A DNA stretch of 64,000 nucleotides from Ruminococcus sp. 210702-SL.1.03 (GTDB lineage: Bacteria; Bacillota; Clostridia; Oscillospirales; Ruminococcaceae). The position numbers and the translations under genes were made by a program. The notes below the pieces were generated by a model. That model was not told the origin of the DNA, did no database searches, and saw nothing but the letters and a program-made list of their open reading frames with translations. Where the stretch lies: NCBI RefSeq assembly GCF_020559915.1, contig NZ_JAJCLZ010000004.1, positions 62,001 through 126,000 on the forward strand, read 5' to 3'. Shown one piece after another: positions 7,942 to 15,784 of the stretch; position 1 is the stretch's first letter, and every line of letters starts with the position of its first letter.

Positions 7942-8727
7942 TTAAACGCCCTCTCTCAGCGCCGCCAGCGTTTTGCCAATGCTCTCGCTGCGCATAAGCG
8001 TTTCGCCGATAAGCACCGCGTCCGCGCCAAGCGAGCGTACAGTTTTCATGTCGGCGTTGTCGCGTATGCCGCTTTCCGAAACGAATACCGCGTTCGCGGG
8101 CGCGAGCGGTCTTAGCCGCTGTACGGTAGTAAGGTCAACGTTGAATGTCTTGAGGTCGCGGTTGTTCACGCCCAGTATCTCGGGCTCGATGAAGCTTATC
8201 GCCTGCATCTCCTGCTCGTTGTGCACTTCGCAAAGCACGCTCAGCCCCAGTTCGCCCGCTAATTTGTAAAGCTCGGCGAACCTCTGCGGCTCGAGCACCG
8301 CGGCTATCAGCAGTACCGCGTCCGCGCCTATCGCCGCCGCTTCAAATATCTGATATTCGTCAAATATGAAGTCCTTGCGCAGTATCGGTATCTTCACCGC
8401 CTTGCGTATGTCGGCGAGATACTGCGATGAACCTTGAAAATAGTGCTCCTCCGTAAGGCATGAGATAGCGTTCGCGCCTGCCGCTTCGTACTCTTTCGCA
8501 AAGTCTGCGGGGCGGAAGTCGGGGCGTATCAGCCCTTTCGAGGGCGATGCTTTTTTTACTTCGCATATGCAGCTCAGCGTTTGCTTTTTCAGCGCCGCCG
8601 CCAGCGAAAGGGGAGTGCGCTCGCTCAGCACTTTCTCGGCGAGTTTTTTCATCTCGCTCTCGCCGATCTTCGCTTTCTCGCGCGCAAGCTGCTCTTTTCT
8701 GTGTGTGATTATTTCGTCTAATATCAT
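7942..8727 (-). CDS. trpC: Indole-3-glycerol phosphate synthase
   Basis: 261 residues, the standard length of monofunctional TrpC. Closes the ring of CdRP to indole-3-glycerol phosphate with loss of CO2. Seen: ICEVKKASPSKGLI (about 52-65, catalytic Lys), ILRKDFIFDEYQI, NNRDLKTFNVDL and VSESGIRDNADM followed by GADAVLIGETLM. It begins 4 nt after trpGD. Confidence 0.95.
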   Translation of the reverse strand: MILDEIITHRKEQLAREKAKIGESEMKKLAEKVLSERTPLSLAAALKKQTLSCICEVKKASPSKGLIRPDFRPADFAKEYEAAGANAISCLTEEHYFQGSSQYLADIRKAVKIPILRKDFIFDEYQIFEAAAIGADAVLLIAAVLEPQRFAELYKLAGELGLSVLCEVHNEQEMQAISFIEPEILGVNNRDLKTFNVDLTTVQRLRPLAPANAVFVSESGIRDNADMKTVRSLGADAVLIGETLMRSESIGKTLAALREGV

Positions 8728-8731
8728 GCGC

Positions 8732-10366
8732 TTAGTCCCTGTTCGTAAATTCTATCATTGCGTTCAGTTTTTCCATAGCCGCGCCGCTGTCGATCGCTTC
8801 CGCAGCCATCTTTACGCCCTCTGCTATGCTCTCAGCCTTGCCGCAGGTGTAGAGCGCCGCGCCCGAGTTGAGCAGTACTATGTCGCGCTTCGCTCCCGTG
8901 ATCTTTCCGCTGAGTATCCCGCGGGTGATCTCTGCGTTCTCGGCAGCCGTGCCGCCTACTATCTCAGCCTTAGTCGCGCGCTTTAAGCCTACCGATTCGG
9001 GCGTTACCTCGTAGCTCGTGATCTCGCCGTTTCTGATCTCAAAAACGTTCGTGTGCGCCGAGATCGAGAATTCGTCCAGTCCGTCGCTGCCGCGGATAAC
9101 GAGGGCGCGCTTTACGCCGAGGTTTTTCAGCACGTTCGCTACCAGTTCAAGCAGTCTGTCCTCGTATACGCCTACTACCATGTACTCGGCGTTCGCAGGG
9201 TTTGCAAGAGGGCCTAGGATGTTGAATACTGTGCGTATGCCTATCTGCGCTCTTACAGGGCCTACGAATTTCATAGCTTTGTGGTAGCTCTGCGCAAAGA
9301 GGAACGATATGCCCGTTTCGTCGATGCAGGCTAAGGCTTTTTCGGGAGTCGAAGCTATCTTTACGCCCAGCGCTTCCAGTACGTCGGCCGCGCCGCTCTT
9401 TGAAGATACGCTGCGGTTGCCGTGCTTCGCAACAGCCTGACCGCAGGCTGCGATGACGAATCCCGAGGTGGTAGAGATGTTGAAGCTGTTCGCAAGGTCG
9501 CCGCCCGTGCCTACTATCTCCAGCACTTCCTGCTCGTGCGGTACGGTCGTCATCTTCTCTCTCATGCCCATAGCGCAGCCCGTTATCTCGTCTGCGTTCT
9601 CAACGTTCATGCGCATAGCCGTCAGCAGTGCGGCGGTCTGCGCGTTGGTGGCGCGGTCGCTCATTATAATGTCTACTGCGCGGCGTGCTTCTTCCTGCGT
9701 GAGGTGCTCGCCCTCTACCGCCTTTGCAATGAGCGGTTTCAGCTCGGTCTTTTTCGCGTCGGGTATAGCGGGCGCTGCCGCCATGTCGGGCTGTATACCA
9801 GCTATGCGCAGGAAGTTCGCCAGTATGGTCATTCCGCTGTCGGTCATTATCGACTCGGGGTGGAATTGCATTCCGTATGTCGCGTGCTCCTTGTGCTTTA
9901 GTCCCATTATCTGTCCGTCCGCGTCTTCTGAGATTATCTTCAGGCACTCGGGCAGCGAGCTTTTTTCTACTATCAGCGAGTGGTATCTCGCTACGGGTAT
10001 CGAGGAGGGAAGTCCTGCAAAGAGGGGGCTTGCCGTGTCTATCTTTACGTCCGTCTGCTTGCCGTGAAGCTGCTTTTCAGCTTGAACTATCTTTCCGCCA
10101 AAGCTTTCTGCTATCGCCTGATGTCCTAAGCATACGCCCAGTATCGGTACTCTGCCGCTGAATGTGCGGATAACTTCTTCCGAAATTCCCGCCTGCGCAG
10201 GGTAGCATGGGCCGGGCGAGATTATTATCGCCTCGGGTTTCATCTTCTCTATCTCGTCAAGGGTTATCTCGTCGTTTCTTTTTACCTCTATGTGCGGGTA
10301 CATCACGCCCAGTGCCTGATAAAGATTGTATGTGAAACTATCGTAATTGTCTATAAGAAGTATCAT
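8732..10366 (-). CDS. trpGD: Anthranilate synthase glutaminase fused to anthranilate phosphoribosyltransferase (TrpG-TrpD)
   Basis: 544 residues in two parts. Residues 1-190 are a class I glutamine amidotransferase: SPGP at 50-53, nucleophile C79 in GVCLGHQ, and H169/E171 in FHPES. It supplies ammonia to TrpE. After a Pro/Ala linker (about 193-207), the rest is TrpD: the PRPP-binding GTGGD near 285, NISTTSGF, then KHGNRSVSSKSGAADVLEAL. TrpD transfers phosphoribose to anthranilate. The fusion resembles the enterobacterial arrangement; separate trpG and trpD are the commoner state in Firmicutes, though fusions are known. GAGGG lies 10 nt upstream of the ATG. Confidence 0.95.
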   Translation of the reverse strand: MILLIDNYDSFTYNLYQALGVMYPHIEVKRNDEITLDEIEKMKPEAIIISPGPCYPAQAGISEEVIRTFSGRVPILGVCLGHQAIAESFGGKIVQAEKQLHGKQTDVKIDTASPLFAGLPSSIPVARYHSLIVEKSSLPECLKIISEDADGQIMGLKHKEHATYGMQFHPESIMTDSGMTILANFLRIAGIQPDMAAAPAIPDAKKTELKPLIAKAVEGEHLTQEEARRAVDIIMSDRATNAQTAALLTAMRMNVENADEITGCAMGMREKMTTVPHEQEVLEIVGTGGDLANSFNISTTSGFVIAACGQAVAKHGNRSVSSKSGAADVLEALGVKIASTPEKALACIDETGISFLFAQSYHKAMKFVGPVRAQIGIRTVFNILGPLANPANAEYMVVGVYEDRLLELVANVLKNLGVKRALVIRGSDGLDEFSISAHTNVFEIRNGEITSYEVTPESVGLKRATKAEIVGGTAAENAEITRGILSGKITGAKRDIVLLNSGAALYTCGKAESIAEGVKMAAEAIDSGAAMEKLNAMIEFTNRD

Positions 10367-10379
10367 TTTTTCATCGCCC

Positions 10380-11462
10380 TCACTTTACGAATTTTTCGAT
10401 GAACTCCGCGTCGTTGAAGTAGTCGATTCCTATCGCGCGGCGTACCTGCGCCAGCGTTTCGTCTGATACTTCGCGCGCCTTTTCAGTGCTTTTTTTCAGA
10501 ATGTTCAGCAGCTCGCCCTTGTCTTTAGCGAACTCTTCGCGGCGTGTGCGTATAGGCGCGAGCATTTCCTGCATTACGCAGTTGAGAAATTTTTTGCACT
10601 TCATATCGCCCAGTCCGCCGCGCTCGTAGTGCTCTTTCATCTCGGCGAGGTTCTTGTATTCGGGCAGGTATTCCGCAAAATGCTCGTCGGTAGAGAATGC
10701 TTCTAGGTAGATGAATACGGGGTTGCCCTCGGTGTGTCCCGGGTCTGCAACGTTTATGTGCGTCGGGTCGGTGTACATCGACATTATCTTCTGCTTCAGC
10801 GTCTTTTCATCGTCCTTGAGGTAGATGCAGTTGCCGAGCGATTTCGACATCTTAGTGCCGCCGTCCGTGCCTACAAGTCTGTTGCAGGTCGAGTTGTCGG
10901 GCAGTATAGCTTCCGGCTCTACCAGTATGTCGCACTTGTAAATGCGGTTGAATGAAGATACTATCTCGCGCGCCTGCTCCAGCATTGGCAGCTGGTCTTC
11001 GCCTACGGGAACGTACTTCGCGCGGAATGCCGTAATGTCCGCCGCCTGGCTTATCGGGTATGTCATAAAGCCTACGGGCAGGTTGCGCTCAAAATTTCTC
11101 ATCTTTATCTCTTGCTTTATCGTGGGGTTTCTTTCGAGCCTTGACATAGTAACGAGGTTCGAGTAGTACATAGGCAGCTCGGTAAGCGCGGGTATGTGCG
11201 ACTGTACGAAGAGGTTCGTCTTGTCAGGCTCAAGCCCTACCGCAAGGTAGTCGAGAGTTACTTCCAGTATGTTCTGGCGTATCTTCTCGGGATTCTCGGC
11301 GTTGTCGGTGAGCGCCTGTAAGTCTGCTATCATTACGAATGCATCGTACTTTCCGGTGTTCTGCAGCTGTACGCGTTTTTTCAGCGAACCTACATAGTGT
11401 CCGAGGTGAAGAGCACCGGTTGGGCGGTCGCCTGTTAAGATGATATTGTTTTCTTTTTCCAT
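10380..11462 (-). CDS. trpS: Tryptophanyl-tRNA synthetase
   Basis: 360 residues, a compact class Ic synthetase. Start chosen at ATG 11462 (AAGGAG, 9-nt spacing); a longer frame to 11492 overlaps trpE. HIGH-type motif GALHLGHYVG at about 17-26, and the KMSKS loop GGTKMSKSLG at about 200. It charges tRNA-Trp. It lies between trpE (16 nt after its stop) and trpGD (13 nt before its start) on the T-box transcript, so synthetase and pathway should respond together to uncharged tRNA-Trp. Whether a second trpS exists elsewhere cannot be seen. Confidence 0.93.
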   Translation of the reverse strand: MEKENNIILTGDRPTGALHLGHYVGSLKKRVQLQNTGKYDAFVMIADLQALTDNAENPEKIRQNILEVTLDYLAVGLEPDKTNLFVQSHIPALTELPMYYSNLVTMSRLERNPTIKQEIKMRNFERNLPVGFMTYPISQAADITAFRAKYVPVGEDQLPMLEQAREIVSSFNRIYKCDILVEPEAILPDNSTCNRLVGTDGGTKMSKSLGNCIYLKDDEKTLKQKIMSMYTDPTHINVADPGHTEGNPVFIYLEAFSTDEHFAEYLPEYKNLAEMKEHYERGGLGDMKCKKFLNCVMQEMLAPIRTRREEFAKDKGELLNILKKSTEKAREVSDETLAQVRRAIGIDYFNDAEFIEKFVK

Positions 11463-11478
11463 GATGAATTTCTCCTTA

Positions 11479-12963
11479 TCATATATTGTCAAGTTCGGCG
11501 GCTTCCTTTATCGCGTTCACTACCGCCATTGATTTGTTTACTGATTCCATATATTCGTTCTCGGGCACGCTGTCGGCTACTACTCCGCCGCCTGCCTGAA
11601 CGTATGCCTTGCCGTTTCTGAAAAGCACCGTTCTGATAGCTATGCAGGTGTCTATGCTTCCGTCGAATGCAAGGTAGCCTACCGTGCCGCCGTACAGACA
11701 GCGCTTTGTGGTCTCCAGCTCGTCGATTATCTCCATAGCTCTTACCTTAGGCGCACCCGAAAGCGTACCCGCGGGAAGCACCGCCATAAGCGCGTCCATC
11801 GGCTTTTTGTCCGCCGCAAGCTCGCCCTTTACGTTCGATACTAAGTGCATTACCTTAGAGTATTTCTCGACTATCATGCAGTCCGTCACCTTTACCGTGC
11901 CGAATTTGCATACTTTTCCGAGGTCGTTTCTGCCGAGGTCTACCAGCATGGTGTGCTCGGCGCGCTCCTTCGGGTCGTTAAGTAGCTGCTTTTCGTTCGC
12001 TGCGTCCTGCTCTTCAGTTTCGCCGCGCTTTATAGTTCCCGCTATCGGGCGGTTGATCACCGTTCCGCTGTTTACAGAAACCAGCATTTCCGGCGAAGCC
12101 CCCGCGTATGCGTAATCCTTGCCCTTAAAGTAGAAAAGATACGGCGAGGGGTTCGTAGTCCTCAGCATACGGTAAACGTCGAAGCTGTCGGGCGGGTTTG
12201 AAACTTCAAATCTCTGTGAAGGCACTATTTGGAATATATCGCCGTTTTTGATGTACTCTTTAGCTTTCTCAACGTTAGCCATATACTGTTCTTTGGTGAT
12301 GTTCGAGCGTACCTCTATGCTGCCGGAGGTCTTTGCCGTTTTCTTAGGCTTGCGCGTATAGTTGCGAAGCTGCTCGATTATTTTCTTTGCGGTCTGCTCG
12401 CATTCTGCATACTTGCTCTCAGCGTTGTCCGCCGTGTTGATGTTCTGTATGATGACCGCCTTGTTGCTCAGGTGGTCGTAAGCTACCAGCTTGTCGAAGA
12501 AGTAAAGCTGAGCGTCTGGCATTTTCAGATCGTCGTAAGGCACGTTCGTCAGCGTCTTTTCAAAATATCTCACCATGTCGTATGCGAAATATCCCATAAG
12601 TCCGCCCGTCAGCTTCGGTCTGTTTGGGAACTTCGGCGCTTTGTTTTCCTCGATTATCTTGTTGAAGAAAGCTATCGGGTCTTTTACGTCAAAGTGTTCC
12701 TCGCCGCCGTCCTTGCTCTTTATTACAGCTTTGTGGTCGTTCAGCGTTATCTCTTTTTTCGGTTCTATTCCGATGTACGAATATCTGCCCCACTGGTCTT
12801 TGTTGTCTACCGATTCGAGTATGAAGCAATTTTCATACAGCTCGTGCAGACAGTTGAAAAGGTGTACCGGCGCGAACGAGTCGATGAGTATCTCGTAAAA
12901 AGTAGGTACGTTCTTGTACTCGCCCAGCAGTTCTTTTACTTGTTCGATATTTGGATACAGCAT
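11479..12963 (-). CDS. trpE: Anthranilate synthase component I
   Basis: 494 residues. Start chosen at ATG 12963: GGAGG is 8 nt upstream and actually overlaps an earlier in-frame ATG at 12978, which would leave no RBS. Chorismate-binding fold: N-terminal anthranilate-synthase-I part with ESVDNKDQWGRYSYIG, then IFQIVPSQRFEV, RTTNPSPYLFYF, GASPEMLVSV, NRPIAGTIKRG, AGTLSGAPKVRAMEII and GGGVVADSVPENEY. Makes anthranilate from chorismate with ammonia from TrpG. First gene after the T-box leader. Feedback by tryptophan is usual for the family but cannot be confirmed here. Confidence 0.96.
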   Translation of the reverse strand: MLYPNIEQVKELLGEYKNVPTFYEILIDSFAPVHLFNCLHELYENCFILESVDNKDQWGRYSYIGIEPKKEITLNDHKAVIKSKDGGEEHFDVKDPIAFFNKIIEENKAPKFPNRPKLTGGLMGYFAYDMVRYFEKTLTNVPYDDLKMPDAQLYFFDKLVAYDHLSNKAVIIQNINTADNAESKYAECEQTAKKIIEQLRNYTRKPKKTAKTSGSIEVRSNITKEQYMANVEKAKEYIKNGDIFQIVPSQRFEVSNPPDSFDVYRMLRTTNPSPYLFYFKGKDYAYAGASPEMLVSVNSGTVINRPIAGTIKRGETEEQDAANEKQLLNDPKERAEHTMLVDLGRNDLGKVCKFGTVKVTDCMIVEKYSKVMHLVSNVKGELAADKKPMDALMAVLPAGTLSGAPKVRAMEIIDELETTKRCLYGGTVGYLAFDGSIDTCIAIRTVLFRNGKAYVQAGGGVVADSVPENEYMESVNKSMAVVNAIKEAAELDNI

Positions 12964-13024
12964 ATCGATGACCTCCATTTAATCATCTCGGGCAGTAAAA
13001 TCGGGAAATCCGCCAAATTTTTTT

Positions 13025-13342
13025 CTGAAATCAAAAAAGGCCTTAACGCACATAGCAGTTACGCTATGGGACGATAAGACCGTGGTGCCACCCAATTTTT
13101 ACGGCAATGATTTTGCCGCCTCGGCAGGTACGCTCAGTTTCTTCGCAGAAGAGAGATATACCCTGTCACACTAACGCAGGAAACGCGGCGATCGATACTT
13201 GGCCAAAAGCTTTTCACGACGCTCCTCACAAATCCATTCACCCAAACATCGGCTGTATGCTCGCACCACCCGCATACTCTCTGAAAACCTACTTAAAGGC
13301 TACTTACTTTTGCTCAAAGGATTTCAAATATTAAACTTTACA
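13025..13342 (-). promoter_or_regulatory. T-box riboswitch leader, tRNA-Trp specific, controlling the trp operon
   Basis: Minus strand leader of about 360 nt between the promoter and trpE. Stem I shows AGAGAGUAUGCGGGUGGUGCGAG in pieces (13284-13261 region), then GUGAA-UGG-AUUU, where UGG at 13236-13234 is the specifier codon for tryptophan. The T-box sequence GGGUGGCACCACGGUC is at 13093-13078. A long terminator stem follows (GGUCUUAUCG... against ...GCGUUAAGGCC, 13081-13039) with U6 at 13038-13033. Known mechanism: uncharged tRNA-Trp pairs with the specifier and the T-box bulge, favouring the antiterminator. The specifier choice is by eye from its position in the specifier loop and agrees with the genes controlled. 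Confidence 0.93.
13033..13081 (-). terminator. Conditional terminator of the trp T-box
   Basis: Minus strand hairpin with arms GGUCUUAUCGUCCCAUAGC and GCUAUGUGCGUUAAGGCC (small internal loop) followed by UUUUUU. Its 5' arm begins inside the T-box sequence, as expected for mutually exclusive terminator and antiterminator forms. Confidence 0.88.
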
Positions 13343-13348
13343 ATAATT

Positions 13349-13377
13349 ATTATACTTGCACGATGTGAACATTTCTA
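13349..13377 (-). promoter_or_regulatory. trp operon promoter
   Basis: Minus strand: -35 TTAGAA (13377-13372, weak), 17-nt spacer, perfect -10 TATAAT (13354-13349). Predicted start near 13342, just before the T-box leader. No terminator is visible between the dacF-type gene stop (13416) and this promoter. Confidence 0.65.
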
Positions 13378-13415
13378 ATAAATAAAATGAACTTTCTATT
13401 AAATATCCTATCAGC

Positions 13416-14834
13416 TTACTTCTTTCTGTACTTTTTCTGCACATTCATTATGTAAATAGCAGTAGATCCGGCAGTAAATATCACGATAACGGCAATCGCT
13501 ATCTTAAATTCCGTCGAGTGCGGGAAGGCTTTTGCTACCGCTTTTTTAGCCGCTGCCTGCGAGCGGTTCACCGATTCCGTCGCGATAAGCGGTATCTCGG
13601 CTATCGTTTCGCCCTTGTATGTCAGCGTGAGCATACCCAGCTCGTCGCCTGCGTATACGGGCGCTACCACGTTGTCGTATACCTCTATGCTCTGCTTCAC
13701 TTCGTCTTTGGGTATGTAGCTCGGCCAGAATTTGGTGTAGCCCTCCGCGGGCTTTATGGTTACATAGTCGCGCTTGTCCTCGCCAAATTCCACCTTTACC
13801 TCGCGAAGCTCGCTGTTTTTGTCAACAAATTCCGTTTCAGCAAGGTAGTTGAATGCCCATTCGTAAAGATTTATGTGGTCGATGAGATTGTAGTAGACCG
13901 TGTCCGCGGCATATACCGAAGAGGGGTTCTCCTCGCCCTTTGTAACGTCCTCAGCCGTCTTTTCCATCGGCGCGCCCATTGATACTATCATGTATCTTTC
14001 GCCGTCGTTCACGGCGTATGAGGCTAAGCATCTGCCCGCTGCGTCAAGCGTGCCAGTCTTTATCCCGCGGCAGTATGAGTAGTAGTAAAGGCTGTCGTTG
14101 GCAAGCATCTGGTTCGTATTGTAGATGTATGTTCCGTCGGGGTGCTCGGTGGTAGGCGCAAGGGTGTAGTCGTACATAGATACCACGTCGGTGAACACCT
14201 GATAGTTGTCGAGCGCGTAAACGCACATTTTTGCAACGTCCGCGCAGGTGGTGTAGTTGTTGTCACCCGAAAGTCCGTGTGCGTTTGAGAAGTGGCTGTC
14301 CGCCATTCCTATCTCTTCCGCCTTTTCGTTCATGCGGTCTGCAAATTTGTCCAGCGAGCCGCTCACCCCTATCGCAATGATGTTCGCGGCTTCGCAGGCA
14401 GAGGGCAGCATGAGCGCGCAGAGCAGGTCGTAGCAGGTTACTTCCTCGTTAGGCTGAATGTCTGCGGTGGAAGCGCCCGTGCCGTAAAGCTCATCGAAAG
14501 CTTCCGTGCCTGCCGAATATTTCGTGCTTTTCAGCTTGTTTTCGTCGCCGTCAAATTCGTCCAGCAGCACTATCGCCGTCATTATTTTTGTCAGCGAAGC
14601 GGGCACGCGCTGTTCGTTGCTGTTTACGTCTATTATCACATCGCCCGTGTCCATGTTGAACATATATACCGATTCCGAGTACAGCGAAAGCGGTATAGTG
14701 TTGCCGTCCTCGTCGTATCCCTTTACCGGCTCGAAGTTGAAAGCTTCGGCGGTTATCCCGCAAAGCTGTATCGAAACGAATACCACCATGCAGAGCGCCG
14801 CCGATATTCTTTTCAGCATTTTTTTACTGCGCAT
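13416..14834 (-). CDS. D-alanyl-D-alanine carboxypeptidase, PBP5/DacF type
   Basis: 472 residues. ATG 14834 with GGGAGG 9 nt upstream. N-terminal signal segment, then a peptidase S11 domain: S80-LT-K83 (SxxK) and K259-T-G261 (KTG) are in place. The second motif, normally SxN, reads S145-A-C147 in LMLPSACEAAN. A beta-rich C-terminal part follows, and a hydrophobic helix at the very end (FKIAIAVIVIFTAGSTAIYI) with a basic tail should anchor it in the membrane. The family trims the terminal D-Ala from peptidoglycan pentapeptides; DacF and DacB relatives act in spore cortex, DacA in growing cells, and the sequence does not say which. Single gene with its own promoter. Confidence 0.87.
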   Translation of the reverse strand: MRSKKMLKRISAALCMVVFVSIQLCGITAEAFNFEPVKGYDEDGNTIPLSLYSESVYMFNMDTGDVIIDVNSNEQRVPASLTKIMTAIVLLDEFDGDENKLKSTKYSAGTEAFDELYGTGASTADIQPNEEVTCYDLLCALMLPSACEAANIIAIGVSGSLDKFADRMNEKAEEIGMADSHFSNAHGLSGDNNYTTCADVAKMCVYALDNYQVFTDVVSMYDYTLAPTTEHPDGTYIYNTNQMLANDSLYYYSYCRGIKTGTLDAAGRCLASYAVNDGERYMIVSMGAPMEKTAEDVTKGEENPSSVYAADTVYYNLIDHINLYEWAFNYLAETEFVDKNSELREVKVEFGEDKRDYVTIKPAEGYTKFWPSYIPKDEVKQSIEVYDNVVAPVYAGDELGMLTLTYKGETIAEIPLIATESVNRSQAAAKKAVAKAFPHSTEFKIAIAVIVIFTAGSTAIYIMNVQKKYRKK

Positions 14835-14904
14835 TTATTTGTTCCTCCCGAATTATTATCTCTGTAATTCATGTTTTTGCCCTGTTTTAAGAGCACATAT
14901 AAAT

Positions 14905-14933
14905 ATTATATCAGCATTTATTTTTTATGTCAA
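14905..14933 (-). promoter_or_regulatory. Promoter of the D,D-carboxypeptidase gene
   Basis: Minus strand: perfect TTGACA (14933-14928), 17-nt spacer, perfect TATAAT (14910-14905), about 70 nt before the ATG. A vegetative sigma-A promoter. Confidence 0.85.
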
Positions 14934-14957
14934 GCGCCCGCGCGTAAATTTTGCCGT

Positions 14958-14996
14958 AAAAAAAGCGCTTCGGTATCTTAAAACCAAAGCGCTTTT
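14958..14996 (-). terminator. Terminator after the nuclease-like gene
   Basis: Stem AAAGCGCTTCGGT (14962-14974) against ACCAAAGCGCTTT (14983-14995), one mismatch, 8-nt loop; on the minus strand it is followed by a U-run (A-tract 14958-14964). Confidence 0.85.
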
Positions 14997-15018
14997 GATT
15001 ATCCTCAATTGTTGTTAC

Positions 15019-15756
15019 TTACGCTATCGAAAAAAGCTTCATTCTGCCGCTCTTGCCCTGCGGTTCCAACCGCCCTAAGTAGGTCAGTATGTTCACGGCT
15101 ATCTGCGCCAAGTCGTAGCATATGCCCGCTTTTGCCGCAAAGTCTTTTATGCAGAATTTCTCGGGCAGTCCCTGCGGTATGAACATATCGTAGTCGGCAG
15201 GGCAGAGCAGGTCTATCTCGCCCGTCAGCCGCTGAGGTATTCGGTCGCACCTCTGCGAGCCGCGCTTGCGGTCTTTCGAGCGCCTGCCGTTCTGCCAGCG
15301 CGTTTCCGTAAGCTCCAGCATCAGTATCTTGAAGTGCATATGCGGGTTGTCGAGCGTGTATTTTATCTTTATCAGCTCGTAAAATGCGTCGTAAGGTCTG
15401 CCTTTTTTCGGCGACTTGTGCGGCGGCGATATCTCGCCCGTTTCGGGGTCTATCCACCGCATATACTTCACCTCCGCTATCGGGTAAGCCACCGTTACGT
15501 CCGTGCAGTCCAGCAGTACTTCCAGCTTCGGGCGCAGCGGCGTGAATGAGCCTGTCTGTATCTCTATAACGCCGTTCTCGCCGATTATGTCGGCAACGTA
15601 GTTCCCCAGCGGCACTTCGTGGTTCTCTGCGTGCGGCTCGAGATATTTTTTCAGCACGGCGTGCAGCGTTTTTTCGCTGAGCGTGCCTATCCCGCTGCGC
15701 TCGCGCTTTACGCCGATGACCTCCTCGCAAGCTTCCTGAAATCGTAAACTGTCCAA
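15019..15756 (-). CDS. Conserved unknown with a PD-(D/E)xK nuclease-like core
   Basis: 245 residues; TTG start at 15756 with GAGGG 7 nt upstream. I do not recognise the family by name. The N-terminal half reads like a restriction-endonuclease-type fold: a helix with a Glu (TLSEKTLHAVLKKYLEP), a strand ending in Asp (NYVADIIG), then a strand with E-x-Q (GVIEIQTG). The Glu-Asp-ExQ order and spacing fit that superfamily. The middle is rich in Lys/Arg (RRSKDRKRGSQRCDR). The C-terminus (CIKDFAAKAGICYDLAQIAV...) resembles a winged-helix. Probably a nucleic-acid-binding protein; substrate unknown. It lies 28 nt after the lipoprotein gene, in the same transcript, and ahead of a terminator. Confidence 0.5.
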   Translation of the reverse strand: MDSLRFQEACEEVIGVKRERSGIGTLSEKTLHAVLKKYLEPHAENHEVPLGNYVADIIGENGVIEIQTGSFTPLRPKLEVLLDCTDVTVAYPIAEVKYMRWIDPETGEISPPHKSPKKGRPYDAFYELIKIKYTLDNPHMHFKILMLELTETRWQNGRRSKDRKRGSQRCDRIPQRLTGEIDLLCPADYDMFIPQGLPEKFCIKDFAAKAGICYDLAQIAVNILTYLGRLEPQGKSGRMKLFSIA

Positions 15757-15784
15757 AAATCTACCCTCGTAAGTTTGTGGCGTA

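Noticed and set aside
12964-13342. Trp leader peptide or TRAP site before trpE
   Set aside because: The T-box explains the whole leader; I saw no run of Trp codons and no series of GAG/UAG repeats.
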